From positions 1 through 64,000 of the forward strand of contig NZ_RHHP01000032.1 in assembly GCF_003710815.1 (NCBI RefSeq): DNA of 64,000 bases, given 5' to 3'. The notes beneath the pieces were generated by a model. That model saw only the letters and a program-made list of their open reading frames with translations. It was not told the origin of the DNA and made no database searches. The stretch's first letter is position 1, and each line of letters starts with the position of its first letter. This document shows, piece after piece, positions 1-8,005 of the stretch. Both the position numbers and the translations under genes were made by a program. This DNA is from Brevibacillus centrosporus. Lineage in GTDB: Bacteria; Bacillota; Bacilli; Brevibacillales; Brevibacillaceae.

Positions 1-18
1 CCGCTTCACCAACGGGCC
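1..18 (-). tRNA. tRNA-Glu, 5' part only, cut by the window edge
   Basis: Read on the minus strand these 18 bases are GGCCCGTTGGTGAAGCGG, the usual start of Bacillales tRNA-Glu (acceptor 5' strand and start of the D arm). It lies 18 bases downstream of tRNA-Ser in the same direction, so the two are probably one transcript. The anticodon is outside the window, so the Glu identity rests on the 5' end alone. Confidence 0.65.
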
Positions 19-36
19 AATATGTAAGGGTGATTA

Positions 37-129
37 TGGCGGATGGAGTGGGATTTGAACCCACGAGACGGGTCGACCCCGCCTACACGATTTCCAATCG
101 TGCTCCTTCGGCCGCTCGGACATCCATCC
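37..129 (-). tRNA. tRNA-Ser (anticodon GGA)
   Basis: The minus strand folds as a class II (long variable arm) tRNA. The acceptor GGATGGA pairs with TCCATCC and is followed by a discriminator G and an encoded CCA end. The anticodon stem CACGATT/AATCGTG encloses the anticodon GGA, which reads UCC and UCU serine codons. The T arm carries GTTCAAATCC. Length is 93 nt including CCA. It is the first gene of a tRNA cluster that leaves the window to the left. Confidence 0.93.
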
Positions 130-181
130 ATGTATGATAAAGGATCGAAGCGATCCGTGTTGTTTCCCTCACGGAATTACT

Positions 182-210
182 ATGTTACCAGATCTCTTGG
201 TTTTTCGCAA
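182..210 (-). promoter_or_regulatory. sigma-A promoter of the tRNA-Ser/tRNA-Glu cluster
   Basis: On the minus strand -35 TTGCGA (205-210) and -10 TAACAT (182-187) are separated by 17 bases. Transcription would start near 175, about 45 bases before the mature tRNA-Ser 5' end. No other promoter is closer. Confidence 0.6.
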
Positions 211-582
211 GTACTTTTTTAATTTAGTTTAAAAAAGTTCAATCAGATAACACATCGCTGTCAGACACAATAGCCATTGTATATCGTAGAACACTCAATG
301 TCAACGATAAACTCAATTCTTTTATCATTTTTTTGTTTTTTCATGGCGCCAAGTGGATCTGCGATTATCATAACCCTCGAAACCCGAAAATACTCTTCTC
401 ACTTCCCCTACAACTTTCAAGTTGATTTTCTATTTTATACCTCCTGATTAAAGTAAGGGAGCAGATGTAAGTTAACCGACTAGGCATCCTTTATTCCATA
501 CTTGCAGCTAGTAGCATGTTATTCTTTTCTTATGGCATCTGTTCTTTTTCTTTCTCCTAAATTAGAAAGGGGGCTTCCTTTC
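211..582. other. gene-free AT-rich stretch
   Basis: About 370 bases between the tRNA promoter and the acetyltransferase gene. I see no RNA fold, repeat or convincing reading frame here. The promoter of the downstream plus-strand gene must lie within it, but I found no good -35/-10 pair. Confidence 0.5.
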
Positions 583-1023
583 ATGGTCCTGATCCGTCAG
601 GCTACTTTACAAGACCTCACAAAGGTCTGCCATATCGATGCTGTTGTTCTGGGAAATACCAGCCGAGCTCAAGAACTGAGCAGTAATGTAACAGCTGGAG
701 AATGCTTTGTTGCGTGCGAGAATGCTGAAATTATTGGTTTTATCGTGATGGATTATAGCTTTTTTAAACAGTGCTTTATCCCACTCCTGATTGTACATCC
801 TCAGCATCAAAATCGAGGAATCGGAGCAGACCTCATCACATATGTAGAGTCGGTTTGCACAAAAGATAAACTGTTCACTTCCACTAATCTTTCCAATAGG
901 CCCATGCAGCGCCTCTGTCAAAGGCAGGGCTTCATTCAGAGTGGAATTATTGAGAATCTCGATCCCGGAGACCCAGAAGTCATTTTTTATAAACCGCTCC
1001 AGAGGAATAGCGAAACGGACTAA
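583..1023 (+). CDS. GNAT family N-acetyltransferase
   Basis: A 146-residue single-domain acetyltransferase. GNAT enzymes move an acetyl group from acetyl-CoA to an amine; the substrate here is unknown. The acetyl-CoA pyrophosphate-binding motif is QNRGIG at residues 76-81, directly after the strand LLIVHP. The C-terminal alpha-4 region (SNRPMQRLCQRQGF, about 104-117) is also typical of the fold. I start at ATG 583 because AGAAAGGGGG sits about 9 bases upstream; a longer frame opening with TTG at 502 has no ribosome binding site. It stands alone, convergent with coaX, with a shared terminator between them. In B. subtilis coaX is followed by hslO instead, so this gene is a local difference. Confidence 0.8.
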   Translation: MVLIRQATLQDLTKVCHIDAVVLGNTSRAQELSSNVTAGECFVACENAEIIGFIVMDYSFFKQCFIPLLIVHPQHQNRGIGADLITYVESVCTKDKLFTSTNLSNRPMQRLCQRQGFIQSGIIENLDPGDPEVIFYKPLQRNSETD

Positions 1024-1033
1024 AACAAGACAA

Positions 1034-1066
1034 AAAGCCGCATGCTCTAACATGAGCTGCGGCTTT
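1034..1066. terminator. bidirectional terminator between acetyltransferase gene and coaX
   Basis: AAAGCCGCA (1034-1042) pairs perfectly with TGCGGCTTT (1058-1066). The hairpin sits 11 bases after the acetyltransferase stop and 16 bases after the coaX stop on the other strand. The T runs are short, so termination may be moderate. Confidence 0.75.
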
Positions 1067-1081
1067 CCCATCCCACTCAGC

Positions 1082-1846
1082 CTATTGATTTCGTTCGTAA
1101 ATCAGCCGCAGCCCTTTTAAAGTCAAATACGGATCGACGATGTGGATGCACTCCGTCTCTGTTGCTACTAATGATGCCAGCCCACCAGTCGCAACGACTT
1201 TGGGCTGGGTTCCGTACTCGGCAATAATCCGGCGAACGATCCCCTCTACCTGCCCGACAAACCCGTAAAAAATTCCAGACTGCATCGCCGCAATCGTGTT
1301 CCGTCCAACGACACTCGCAGGCTTAGCGATCTCGATTCGTGGGAGTTTGGCAGCACGACTAACCAACGCCTCCGTGGAAATCCCGATCCCCGGAGCAATG
1401 GCACCACCCCAATACTGCCCCCGCTCATCCACATAGCAAAAAGTCGTTGCTGTCCCGAAGTCAACCACAATCGTCGGGGTACCGTAGTAGTGGATGGCGG
1501 CTACCGCATTTACAATCCGGTCTGACCCCACTTCTCGCGGATACTCGTATTTGATGTTCAATCCCGTCTTGATTCCGGGCCCGACCAGCAACGGCTTTTG
1601 ACGCAAATACTTTTCACACATCCGCTCGATCGTATGGTTGGAAGGCGGCACGACAGAGGAAATGATGACCCCACTCACCTGGGAAAGGGTCAAACCTGCA
1701 TGCTGGAACAGGCTTGCTACCAGCATGCCGTACTCATCTTCGGTCTTGTTCCGATCCGTAGAGACACGCCATTGCTGCCGCAGCTCGTCCCCAGCATACA
1801 GACCCATCACGATATTGGAGTTGCCGATGTCTATCACCAGTAGCAT
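1082..1846 (-). CDS. coaX: type III pantothenate kinase
   Basis: CoaX phosphorylates pantothenate, the first step of coenzyme A synthesis, and is a cytoplasmic member of the ASKHA fold. The 254 residues match the family length. Visible motifs are DIGNSN (6-11, phosphate 1 loop), GSDRIVNAVAA (about 107-117, with the catalytic Asp) and VVDFGTATTF (about 128-137), followed by GGAIAPGI. It is the last gene of a nadB-nadC-coaX run; the gap to nadC is 11 bases, so it is very likely cotranscribed. In B. subtilis coaX directly follows ftsH. Here about 9 kb of NAD and zinc genes lie between the two, and no hslO follows. Confidence 0.96.
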   Translation of the reverse strand: MLLVIDIGNSNIVMGLYAGDELRQQWRVSTDRNKTEDEYGMLVASLFQHAGLTLSQVSGVIISSVVPPSNHTIERMCEKYLRQKPLLVGPGIKTGLNIKYEYPREVGSDRIVNAVAAIHYYGTPTIVVDFGTATTFCYVDERGQYWGGAIAPGIGISTEALVSRAAKLPRIEIAKPASVVGRNTIAAMQSGIFYGFVGQVEGIVRRIIAEYGTQPKVVATGGLASLVATETECIHIVDPYLTLKGLRLIYERNQ

Positions 1847-1857
1847 GGCAGTGCTCC

Positions 1858-2703
1858 TCAGCGCTTGCGCGTATTCAAATCAAGGCTGATATCAAATGCC
1901 TTGACTGAGTGCGTCAGTGCTCCTACCGATATGATATCCACGCCGGTTTTCGCAATGGAACCGATCGTATTCAGGTTCACTCCACCAGAGGCTTCGACGA
2001 TCGCGCGCCCAGCAATCAGTTGAACCGCCTCCACCATTTGCTCGTTCGACATGTTATCCAGCATGATGATATCGGCCCCTGCATTCAGTGCTTCCTGGAC
2101 TTGCCCCAATGATTCCGCCTCCACCTCGACCGTCATCGTATGCGGAATGGCAGCGCGTGCGGCAGCAACAGCTTGCGCAATCCCACCCGCACCTTTGATG
2201 TGATTGTCCTTGATCATCACCGCATCGTACAAAGCGAACCGATGATTGTGGCCTCCTCCGACGCGCACCGCGTATTTCTCCAGAAAACGCATGCCAGGTG
2301 TCGTCTTGCGCGTATCGACCACGCGGGCTTTAGTGCCAGCTACAGCCTGTACGTACTCATTTGTTTTTGTCGCAATGGCTGACAGGCGCTGCATCAGGTT
2401 AAGGGCCAATCGCTCTCCACTCAAAATCGAACGGACAGACCCGCTCACTTCCGCAATTTGCTGGCCGTATTCCACGCGGGTACCCTCCTCTACCTTGGCC
2501 GTAAAGGTCAGCTCTGGATCAACCGTTTCAAACACTTGCTGTGCGATCTGCAATCCGGCTACGATTCCCGCTTCCTTGGCATAAAGAATCCCGATTCCCT
2601 GCTCGCCCTCCGGAATCGTACTCATCGTTGTAATGTCACCGAAGCCCAAGTCCTCGTGCAGCCACTCTTCGATTTTTCTTTGCAGCTCTCGTTTATTCCA
2701 CAT
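1858..2703 (-). CDS. nadC: nicotinate-nucleotide pyrophosphorylase (quinolinate phosphoribosyltransferase)
   Basis: NadC turns quinolinate and PRPP into nicotinate mononucleotide, CO2 and pyrophosphate, the third step of de novo NAD synthesis. The 281-residue protein shows the N-terminal HEDLGFGDITT, the PRPP-contacting DTRKTTPGMR, HRFALYDAVMIKDNH, EVEAES, IMLDNM and EASGGVN. I start at ATG 2703. AGGAGG lies 15 bases upstream, a wide gap; GTG at 2715 is an alternative but only 3 bases from it. The start overlaps the nadB stop by 11 bases, which points to translational coupling. Confidence 0.95.
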   Translation of the reverse strand: MWNKRELQRKIEEWLHEDLGFGDITTMSTIPEGEQGIGILYAKEAGIVAGLQIAQQVFETVDPELTFTAKVEEGTRVEYGQQIAEVSGSVRSILSGERLALNLMQRLSAIATKTNEYVQAVAGTKARVVDTRKTTPGMRFLEKYAVRVGGGHNHRFALYDAVMIKDNHIKGAGGIAQAVAAARAAIPHTMTVEVEAESLGQVQEALNAGADIIMLDNMSNEQMVEAVQLIAGRAIVEASGGVNLNTIGSIAKTGVDIISVGALTHSVKAFDISLDLNTRKR

Positions 2704-4315
2704 CGTTTTTGCCACTCTCCTCCTGGACGCCAGCATAGATAGACTGCACCAAGTGCTTGCGCCAAATTAAGTCGTCCTTCTCAGGGAAATCGATGCGATA
2801 ATGCCCGCCCCGACTTTCTTCTCTCATGAGGGCAGCCCTGGTCGTCAAGACTGCTGTATTCAATAAATTGAGGTATTCAAAATCTTCCCGTTCCATCGGG
2901 ATATCCTGAAAGTCCTGCTCCATGCGCTCCAGCTCTTCCAGTGCTTTACGCAGGCCTTTTTCATCCCGTTTTACACTCACATAGCGCAGCATCAGCTTTT
3001 GCAGCTTCACTCTTTTTTCGCGTGTACCCGCAGCGTGACGCTGTCCAGGGTCTGCTACCACCCTCACAGGCAAAACATCCGGCAAATCCGGCAGCTCTTT
3101 GATCCGCTCAGAAATCCGATGGCCAAAAACAACAGCCTCTGACAAAGAATTGCTCGCCAGGCGGTTGGCACCGTGAACCCCTGTGCTCGATGCTTCCCCG
3201 CACGCAAATAATCGTTTGGTAGAAGTCTCGCCATGCAAGTCCGTTTGCACACCACCCATCATATAATGGCAGGCAGGCGCTACCGGAATCCAGTCTGTTA
3301 CCATATCTAAACCATATTGCAGGCAAAATTGATAAATCGTCGGGAAACGATGGCGAATCAATTCCGCTGATTCATGTGTAATATCTAGAAAAACGTTCGT
3401 TGCATTCGCTTTTTCCATCTCGGAGACGATCGCCCTAGCCACCACATCACGGGGGGCAAGCTCCTTTTGCGGATGGTACTTGTCCATGAAACGCTCGCCA
3501 TTGCTATTGCGCAGCACCGCTCCTTCACCTCGAACAGCTTCGGAGATGAGGAAACGTGGTGCGCCTGGATAGTAAAGGGCCGTTGGGTGAAACTGAATGA
3601 ACTCTACGTCCCTGATGCGAGCACCTGCCCGATAAGCGATCCCGATTCCATCTGCGGTCGCAATTTCCGGATTTGTCGTATAACGATACAGCTGCCCGGC
3701 GCCACCTGTCGCGAGTACCGTCGCATCTGCTTCCAGGAAAAATAGCTCGCCGTTTGGCTCCCGCACGATCACACCTACGCACTCGTCATTCTGTGTCACG
3801 ACATCGATAGCAAAATGATGCTCGAGTACCGTAATGTTCGGCTGTTCCATGACTCGCGCAGATAAAGCACGAACGATTTCCGCTCCAGTCGCATCTCCAT
3901 TTGCATGCAGGATTCGCCGTTTACTGTGTGCCCCCTCTTGGGTAAGCTCGTAGTGTCCCTGCTCGTCCCGATCAAACTCGGTACCGTAGGCGATCAGCTC
4001 TTGCAGCCGATCCGGTCCCTCATGCACCAGCACGTCCACCGCGTCGTATGAGCAGAGTCCTGCACCTGCGATCAGCGTATCCTGGCGATGCAGCGCTGGC
4101 GTGTCTGTTTTGGCTGTCACCGCAGCGATCCCACCCTGCGCCCAGCGAGTATTGCTATCGTCCAATTCCTTTTTACTGATCAATACCACATCTGCATACT
4201 CGCTCGTTTGCAAGGCTGTATACAAACCAGCGATCCCTGCTCCAATGATAGCCACTTTCGTTTTCCTTCGCGGCAAAGCGTGCAAATCAAAGTCGACGAT
4301 ATAGCGGGGAATCAT
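2693..4315 (-). CDS. nadB: L-aspartate oxidase
   Basis: NadB is a flavoenzyme that oxidises L-aspartate to iminoaspartate, which NadA condenses with dihydroxyacetone phosphate to give quinolinate. From ATG 4315 it has 540 residues, normal for the family. The FAD dinucleotide-binding motif GAGIAG is at 25-30. Further motifs are DDSNTRWAQGGIAAV, HPTALYYPGAPRFLISEAVR, HYMMGGVQTD and the C-terminal flavin contact GEASSTGVHGANRLASNSL. The frame stays open upstream for 67 codons, but only the 4315 start has a binding site (AAGGG, 7 bases away) and an N-terminus like other NadB. It overlaps nadC and heads the operon. Confidence 0.95.
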   Translation of the reverse strand: MIPRYIVDFDLHALPRRKTKVAIIGAGIAGLYTALQTSEYADVVLISKKELDDSNTRWAQGGIAAVTAKTDTPALHRQDTLIAGAGLCSYDAVDVLVHEGPDRLQELIAYGTEFDRDEQGHYELTQEGAHSKRRILHANGDATGAEIVRALSARVMEQPNITVLEHHFAIDVVTQNDECVGVIVREPNGELFFLEADATVLATGGAGQLYRYTTNPEIATADGIGIAYRAGARIRDVEFIQFHPTALYYPGAPRFLISEAVRGEGAVLRNSNGERFMDKYHPQKELAPRDVVARAIVSEMEKANATNVFLDITHESAELIRHRFPTIYQFCLQYGLDMVTDWIPVAPACHYMMGGVQTDLHGETSTKRLFACGEASSTGVHGANRLASNSLSEAVVFGHRISERIKELPDLPDVLPVRVVADPGQRHAAGTREKRVKLQKLMLRYVSVKRDEKGLRKALEELERMEQDFQDIPMEREDFEYLNLLNTAVLTTRAALMREESRGGHYRIDFPEKDDLIWRKHLVQSIYAGVQEESGKNDVE

Positions 4316-4376
4316 CTCGTGTCCCTTCTCTCCTCTTGATAGGTTAAGCAATGGAAAAACCGATGATTTCCAACTC

Positions 4377-4385
4377 ATTATAGCA
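4377..4385 (-). promoter_or_regulatory. candidate extended -10 promoter of nadB-nadC-coaX
   Basis: The minus strand reads TGCTATAAT, an extended -10 element with a perfect TATAAT, about 60 bases upstream of the nadB start. No good -35 is visible, which is common with extended -10 promoters. It lies just downstream of the repeat at 4409-4488. Confidence 0.5.
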
Positions 4386-4408
4386 AATCTTTCGGGTTTA
4401 TCGACCAT

Positions 4409-4488
4409 GTTAGAAAACTTGGCTCGCAAGCCTTTTGCATCCAAAAGGTACTTGGCACTTATACTGGATAAGGATCTCATCAATCCTT
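4409..4488 (-). repeat. structured intergenic repeat, copy A
   Basis: An 80-base element that recurs at 54218-54297. Shared blocks (plus strand) are TTAGAAAACTTGGCT and CTTATACTGGATAAG. The last part forms a hairpin, AAGGAT (4470-4475) with ATCCTT (4483-4488) around a 7-base loop; in copy B the same hairpin is AAGAAT/ATTCTT. The middle also folds: GGCT/AGCC (4421-4432) and CCTTTTG/CAAAAGG (4431-4448). It lies between the zur terminator and the nadB promoter, so it need not be transcribed. Confidence 0.7.
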
Positions 4489-4495
4489 CCTGTAC

Positions 4496-4530
4496 AAAAA
4501 AGAGCACCTCCCTCATCGGTAGATGCTCTT
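4496..4530 (-). terminator. terminator after zur
   Basis: On the minus strand AAGAGCA (4524-4530) pairs with TGCTCTT (4500-4506) and a run of T follows at once. It ends the znu-zur transcript 20 bases after the zur stop. Confidence 0.8.
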
Positions 4531-4549
4531 CTCTGTTTCTTACAAAGGT

Positions 4550-4975
4550 TTAGTTAGTGTGCGCTACGCAATCCTTACATGTTCCGTACACTTCAAACTT
4601 GTGGCCAGTGACCTGAAAATCATCAGGTACAGCTGACATGATATTCATCGGACAGCCGGGTAACGAAGAGGTTTTTCCACATTCCGTACAAATGACGTGA
4701 TGGTGGTGATGTCCATCTGTCGAACATGCCAAACGGAATTTACCCTCCCCGTCGAGCTCGGTTTCCTCGAGAATCCCCAATTCCACAAAAGTGGAGATAT
4801 TGCGATAAACGGTATCAAAGCTGAGCGAAGGATACAGCTCTTTGATTCGCTCCATAATATCTTTGGCAGACAGGTATCGCTTCTCCGCCGCGCAGATGCG
4901 AATCATCTCCTCCCGCTTGCCGGTATACTTGAATCCATGATCTTTTAAGATCTGCAGCGCTTCTTCTACTTTCAT
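4550..4975 (-). CDS. zur: zinc uptake regulator, Fur family
   Basis: A 141-residue Fur-family repressor: N-terminal winged helix (about 1-80, DNA recognition region SFDTVYRNISTF) and C-terminal dimerisation domain. A run of five His at about 91-95 and the pairs CTEC and CKDC supply metal ligands, the Cys pairs forming the structural zinc site. I call it Zur, not Fur or PerR, because it is the last gene of a cluster with a zinc ABC transporter and two Zur-box-like sites precede znuA. Start at ATG 4975 has AAGGAGAG at good distance; a TTG two codons earlier is less likely. The assignment to zinc is an inference from context. Confidence 0.88.
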   Translation of the reverse strand: MKVEEALQILKDHGFKYTGKREEMIRICAAEKRYLSAKDIMERIKELYPSLSFDTVYRNISTFVELGILEETELDGEGKFRLACSTDGHHHHHVICTECGKTSSLPGCPMNIMSAVPDDFQVTGHKFEVYGTCKDCVAHTN

Positions 4976-5017
4976 CGACAAACTCTCCTTCCTTTTGTCT
5001 TTACTGGGTTGGTTGAT

Positions 5018-5857
5018 CTATCGCATGAGAACTCGCAGTTTTTTTACACCTAAGACGACCAGCAAAATCAATACAGCCATCAACACAATTGTACCACCAG
5101 ATGCCCAATCTAACAGGTAGGCAAAATACAATCCGGCCAGCACAGATATTTCCGCAAACAGGATCGAAAAGAAAATCGTCTGGCGGAAGCTTCGAGCGAT
5201 CTGCAGACTAGTGGCAACCGGAAGTGTGATCAAGGCCGAGATCAGCAGGACACCGACAATGCGCATAGAAGCCGCAATCGTCAACGCCACGAGTACCATA
5301 AACCACAGGTTGATTGCTCGGCGCGCTACACCCGATACACGGGCAAACTCTTCGTCAAAGGAGACCGCGAACAGCTCTTTGTAGATGAGAAACACGGTTC
5401 CCAGTACAACAACCGCTACACCGACGAGTGCGTACAAGTCCTCGATCGATACCGTCACGATCTTACCGAATAAGTATGAGTACAAATCCGTATTAAAGCC
5501 GTCGGCGACACTGATCAGAACCGTAAACAGGCCCAAGCCAGTGGACAGGATAATCGGAATGGCCAGGTCTTGATACGCTTTATACACCTTGCGCAGCCGC
5601 TCAATAAACAAAGAACCAATCACCGCAAACAGCATCCCGAAAAACAACGGATTTACGGCAGAGAAAAATGCGATTTTCTTGGAAACCAGCATCCCTGCCG
5701 CCACACCCGAAAGTGTTACGTGCGAAAGACCATCTGCCATCATCGACAAACGACGTACAATCAAAAAAGTCCCGAGGATGGGACAAATCAGTCCAATCAA
5801 AATCCCTGAGAACAGGGTATACCTCAAAAAATCATACTGCCACCAATCAGCAAGCAT
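5018..5857 (-). CDS. znuB: zinc ABC transporter, permease subunit
   Basis: A 279-residue integral membrane protein of the ABC-3 (manganese/zinc/iron) permease family with about eight hydrophobic segments. The early GTFLIVRRLSMMADGLSHVTLSGVA region is a family hallmark and is thought to contact the ATPase. I start at ATG 5857, seven bases after AAGGAG; an ATG two codons earlier almost touches the binding site. It follows znuC by 33 bases and precedes zur by 42 bases. It should carry zinc received from ZnuA into the cytoplasm. Confidence 0.92.
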   Translation of the reverse strand: MLADWWQYDFLRYTLFSGILIGLICPILGTFLIVRRLSMMADGLSHVTLSGVAAGMLVSKKIAFFSAVNPLFFGMLFAVIGSLFIERLRKVYKAYQDLAIPIILSTGLGLFTVLISVADGFNTDLYSYLFGKIVTVSIEDLYALVGVAVVVLGTVFLIYKELFAVSFDEEFARVSGVARRAINLWFMVLVALTIAASMRIVGVLLISALITLPVATSLQIARSFRQTIFFSILFAEISVLAGLYFAYLLDWASGGTIVLMAVLILLVVLGVKKLRVLMR

Positions 5858-5890
5858 GTTCATGCTCCTTCTTTTCCATGTTATATACAA

Positions 5891-6661
5891 TCAATGGTGA
5901 TGAGACAGCAGTTTTACTGAATCACCGTACATTTGCGTCAGGATTTGTTCGTGATTGTGAGCGAACTCGTGCGCCGTTCCATGGAAATGGATTTTCTTTT
6001 GAACACAGGCTACCTTGTTTACCCACTGCGTCATGACACCTACATCGTGGCTGACAATCATCATGGTCAGCCCATTTTCTTCTTTCAGGGAGCGCAACAA
6101 GCTGTAGAACTGTTCAATCGACTCCTGATCCACCCCGACAGTTGGTTCGTCCAAAATGAGCAGCTCCGGCTCCGCAACCAGTGCACGGGCAATAAATACA
6201 CGCTGCAGCTGACCGCCCGACAAGCTGCCAATCCTCTGATCGAGCTTGGCTGTCAATCCCACACGCTCCACCGCATCCCGGACCTTTTCGTGATGGTGAG
6301 CTTTCAATCGGCGAAAAAGTCCAACCTTGGCAACCAGCCCGGATGCGACCACTTCCCGCACCGTTGCAGGAAAACCACCAGCACCATGAGCGACCTGCTG
6401 GGCAACGTATCCGATTCGGCTCCAATCCCGAAACTTCGAGAGCGGCTGCCCGAACAGCTCGACTGTGCCTTTGGTCGGCGACAGAAGCCCGAGAATGAGC
6501 TTCATCAGCGTGGATTTACCTGAGCCGTTGGGACCAACAATCCCGACAAAGTCACCGCGCTCCAAAGTAAACGCCACCTGGTCGAGAACTAGTTTTTCTT
6601 CATATTGAAAGGAAACGTCCGTGAGCTTTACCACAGCTTCTCCTTTGGTTATGCGTTCCAT
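5891..6661 (-). CDS. znuC: zinc ABC transporter, ATP-binding subunit
   Basis: The 256-residue ATPase of the zinc importer. It has Walker A GPNGSGKST (about 42-50), Q-loop YVAQQ, signature LSGGQLQRV, Walker B LLILDEPTVGVD and H-loop VSHD. The C-terminus ends in three His. GAGGA lies about 11 bases before ATG 6661. It starts 159 bases downstream of znuA; that gap contains a hairpin and a weak promoter, so znuCB-zur may be expressed both from readthrough and separately. Confidence 0.93.
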   Translation of the reverse strand: MERITKGEAVVKLTDVSFQYEEKLVLDQVAFTLERGDFVGIVGPNGSGKSTLMKLILGLLSPTKGTVELFGQPLSKFRDWSRIGYVAQQVAHGAGGFPATVREVVASGLVAKVGLFRRLKAHHHEKVRDAVERVGLTAKLDQRIGSLSGGQLQRVFIARALVAEPELLILDEPTVGVDQESIEQFYSLLRSLKEENGLTMMIVSHDVGVMTQWVNKVACVQKKIHFHGTAHEFAHNHEQILTQMYGDSVKLLSHHH

Positions 6662-6820
6662 GAATCAATCATTCCTCAAATCGGATTTGTTCTGATTTAA
6701 TCCCCTTCATCCTACTACGATTTTGCGAGGACGACAAGGGCTAAGGTGCAAAATATAAAAAGCAACATCTTCTATAAGCAAAGATGCCACCCGAAAGAGC
6801 GACACCTTCATTATTCCCAT
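6662..6820 (-). promoter_or_regulatory. znuA-znuC gap: leaky terminator-like hairpin and weak promoter
   Basis: On the minus strand GGCATCTT (6781-6788) pairs with AAGATGTTGC (6762-6771, one bulge), followed by TTTTT. This could partly end the znuA transcript. Further down, -35 TTGTCG (6732-6737) and -10 TAGGAT (6709-6714) are 17 bases apart and could start a znuC-znuB-zur transcript. Both are moderate matches. Confidence 0.45.
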
Positions 6821-7795
6821 TTATTTTAACGCTGCGCGCAGCGTCTCGATATTTTCACGCATGATGGACATGTAATCACGGCCTGCTTTGACATCCTCTT
6901 CCGTCAAACCTTCCAGCGGATTCAGTGTCGCCGTCTGCACACCTGCCTCCCTGGCAATCACCTCAGCGACTTTTGGAGACACGAGTGTTTCAAACAAAAC
7001 GTACGAAATTTGATGTTCTTTCACATGTTCCACCAATTCTTTCAGCTGCGATGGCGATGGCTCGTCAGCTGGATTCACTCCGGAAATAGCCACTTGTTCC
7101 AAGCCATAGCGGTTCGCCAGATAGCCGAATGCGCTGTGAGAGACCATGAATTCCTTTTTGGAGGACTGCGCTACCATGTCCTTGAATTCTTTATCCAACT
7201 GATCCAGATCTGCAGACAGCTGCTGGAAGTTCTTCTCGTAGTCGGCAGCATGGGCCTGATCCTTTTTCACCAGAGCATCCTTCACCTTCGCAGCTTGCTC
7301 TTTCAGTTTACTAGGGTCCAGCCATACGTGCGGATCTTTGTCCCCATGATCATGACCTTCCTCTTCGGTCGCTGCCTCTCCCTCGTGCTCGTGGTCATGC
7401 TCCTCTTCCACCGCATGCAGCAGATCCATTCCTTCTGTCGCATTAACAATGGTCGTTTTATTTTTATCCATACTTTCCACTGCCTTGTCTACCCACAGCT
7501 CCAGACCACTGCCGTTAAAGGCAAAGATGTCTGCCCCTGACAATGCCACCATATCTTTGGCTGTAGGCTCGTAATCATGCGGCTCTACCCCCGGCGGAAT
7601 CAAGTTAGTGACTTCGATATGATCGCCACCAATCCGTTCGGCAGCGTATTCCAGCGGATAAATTGTCGTGTATACTTTTGGCTTAGCAGCCGCACTACCC
7701 TCTGCTGCTGGAGTGCTTGCTGTTTCCTTGCTTCCGCAGCCAGCGATCCCCACAGCTGTTACGATGCTCAATAAAGCCAACAGGCTCTTCTTCAT
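6821..7795 (-). CDS. znuA: zinc ABC transporter, substrate-binding lipoprotein
   Basis: A cluster A-I metal-binding protein (324 residues), anchored outside the membrane. The signal peptide ends in the lipobox GIAGC with Cys20. The metal site is made by His residues, among them VEPHDYEP, DPHVWLDP and MVSHSAFGYL. A His/Asp/Glu-rich loop (EEEHDHEHEG and GHDHGDKD, about 130-150) is typical of zinc-specific rather than manganese-specific members. I start at ATG 7795; GAGGAGATGA is 8 bases upstream, while an ATG four codons earlier abuts the binding site. It is the first gene of the zinc cluster and is preceded by a strong promoter flanked by Zur-box-like sites. Confidence 0.93.
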   Translation of the reverse strand: MKKSLLALLSIVTAVGIAGCGSKETASTPAAEGSAAAKPKVYTTIYPLEYAAERIGGDHIEVTNLIPPGVEPHDYEPTAKDMVALSGADIFAFNGSGLELWVDKAVESMDKNKTTIVNATEGMDLLHAVEEEHDHEHEGEAATEEEGHDHGDKDPHVWLDPSKLKEQAAKVKDALVKKDQAHAADYEKNFQQLSADLDQLDKEFKDMVAQSSKKEFMVSHSAFGYLANRYGLEQVAISGVNPADEPSPSQLKELVEHVKEHQISYVLFETLVSPKVAEVIAREAGVQTATLNPLEGLTEEDVKAGRDYMSIMRENIETLRAALK

Positions 7796-7820
7796 TTTTC
7801 TAGTCATCTCCTCTAGTAAT

Positions 7821-7835
7821 TCATAATCATTCCGA
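7821..7835 (-). promoter_or_regulatory. Zur box, proximal
   Basis: The minus strand reads TCGGAATGATTATGA, matching the B. subtilis Zur consensus TCGTAATNATTACGA at 12 of 14 fixed positions. It lies about 15-35 bases after the predicted znuA transcription start, a place where bound repressor would block transcription. Confidence 0.7.
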
Positions 7836-7856
7836 TTTACTTGCTTCCCGTTTTTC

Positions 7857-7885
7857 ATTATACGGACAGTCAACCAGAATGTAAA
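7857..7885 (-). promoter_or_regulatory. sigma-A promoter of znuA
   Basis: -35 TTTACA (7880-7885) and -10 TATAAT (7857-7862), spacing 17. A Zur-box-like sequence touches each side of it: one abuts the -35, one follows the start site. Confidence 0.75.
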
Positions 7886-7900
7886 TAGGATTTATTACGA
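7886..7900 (-). promoter_or_regulatory. Zur box, distal, weaker
   Basis: The minus strand reads TCGTAATAAATCCTA. The first half-site is perfect and the second half is degenerate. It abuts the -35 of the znuA promoter. It is about 54 bases from the -35 of the divergent lipoprotein gene. Confidence 0.5.
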
Positions 7901-7953
7901 TTTAATAGGCATATTTAAACATCTATCCCCATACAGCTTCCTCCCGTGTGAAT

Positions 7954-7983
7954 TTGCGCTGGGAAAATCTTATACGGTAAAAT
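7954..7983 (+). promoter_or_regulatory. promoter of the PCYCGC lipoprotein gene
   Basis: -35 TTGCGC (7954-7959), -10 TAAAAT (7978-7983), spacing 18. The start codon is 22 bases further on, after GGGAGGAGG. Confidence 0.55.
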
Positions 7984-8005
7984 AGGCGGGAGGAGGTTTG
8001 TCCAG

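Noticed and set aside
502..582. TTG start extending the acetyltransferase by 27 codons
   Set aside because: No binding site before TTG 502; the ATG at 583 has one and fits the family N-terminus.
4316..4516. 67-codon N-terminal extension of nadB
   Set aside because: It contains the promoter and the repeat region and lacks similarity to NadB; translation from 4315 is well supported.
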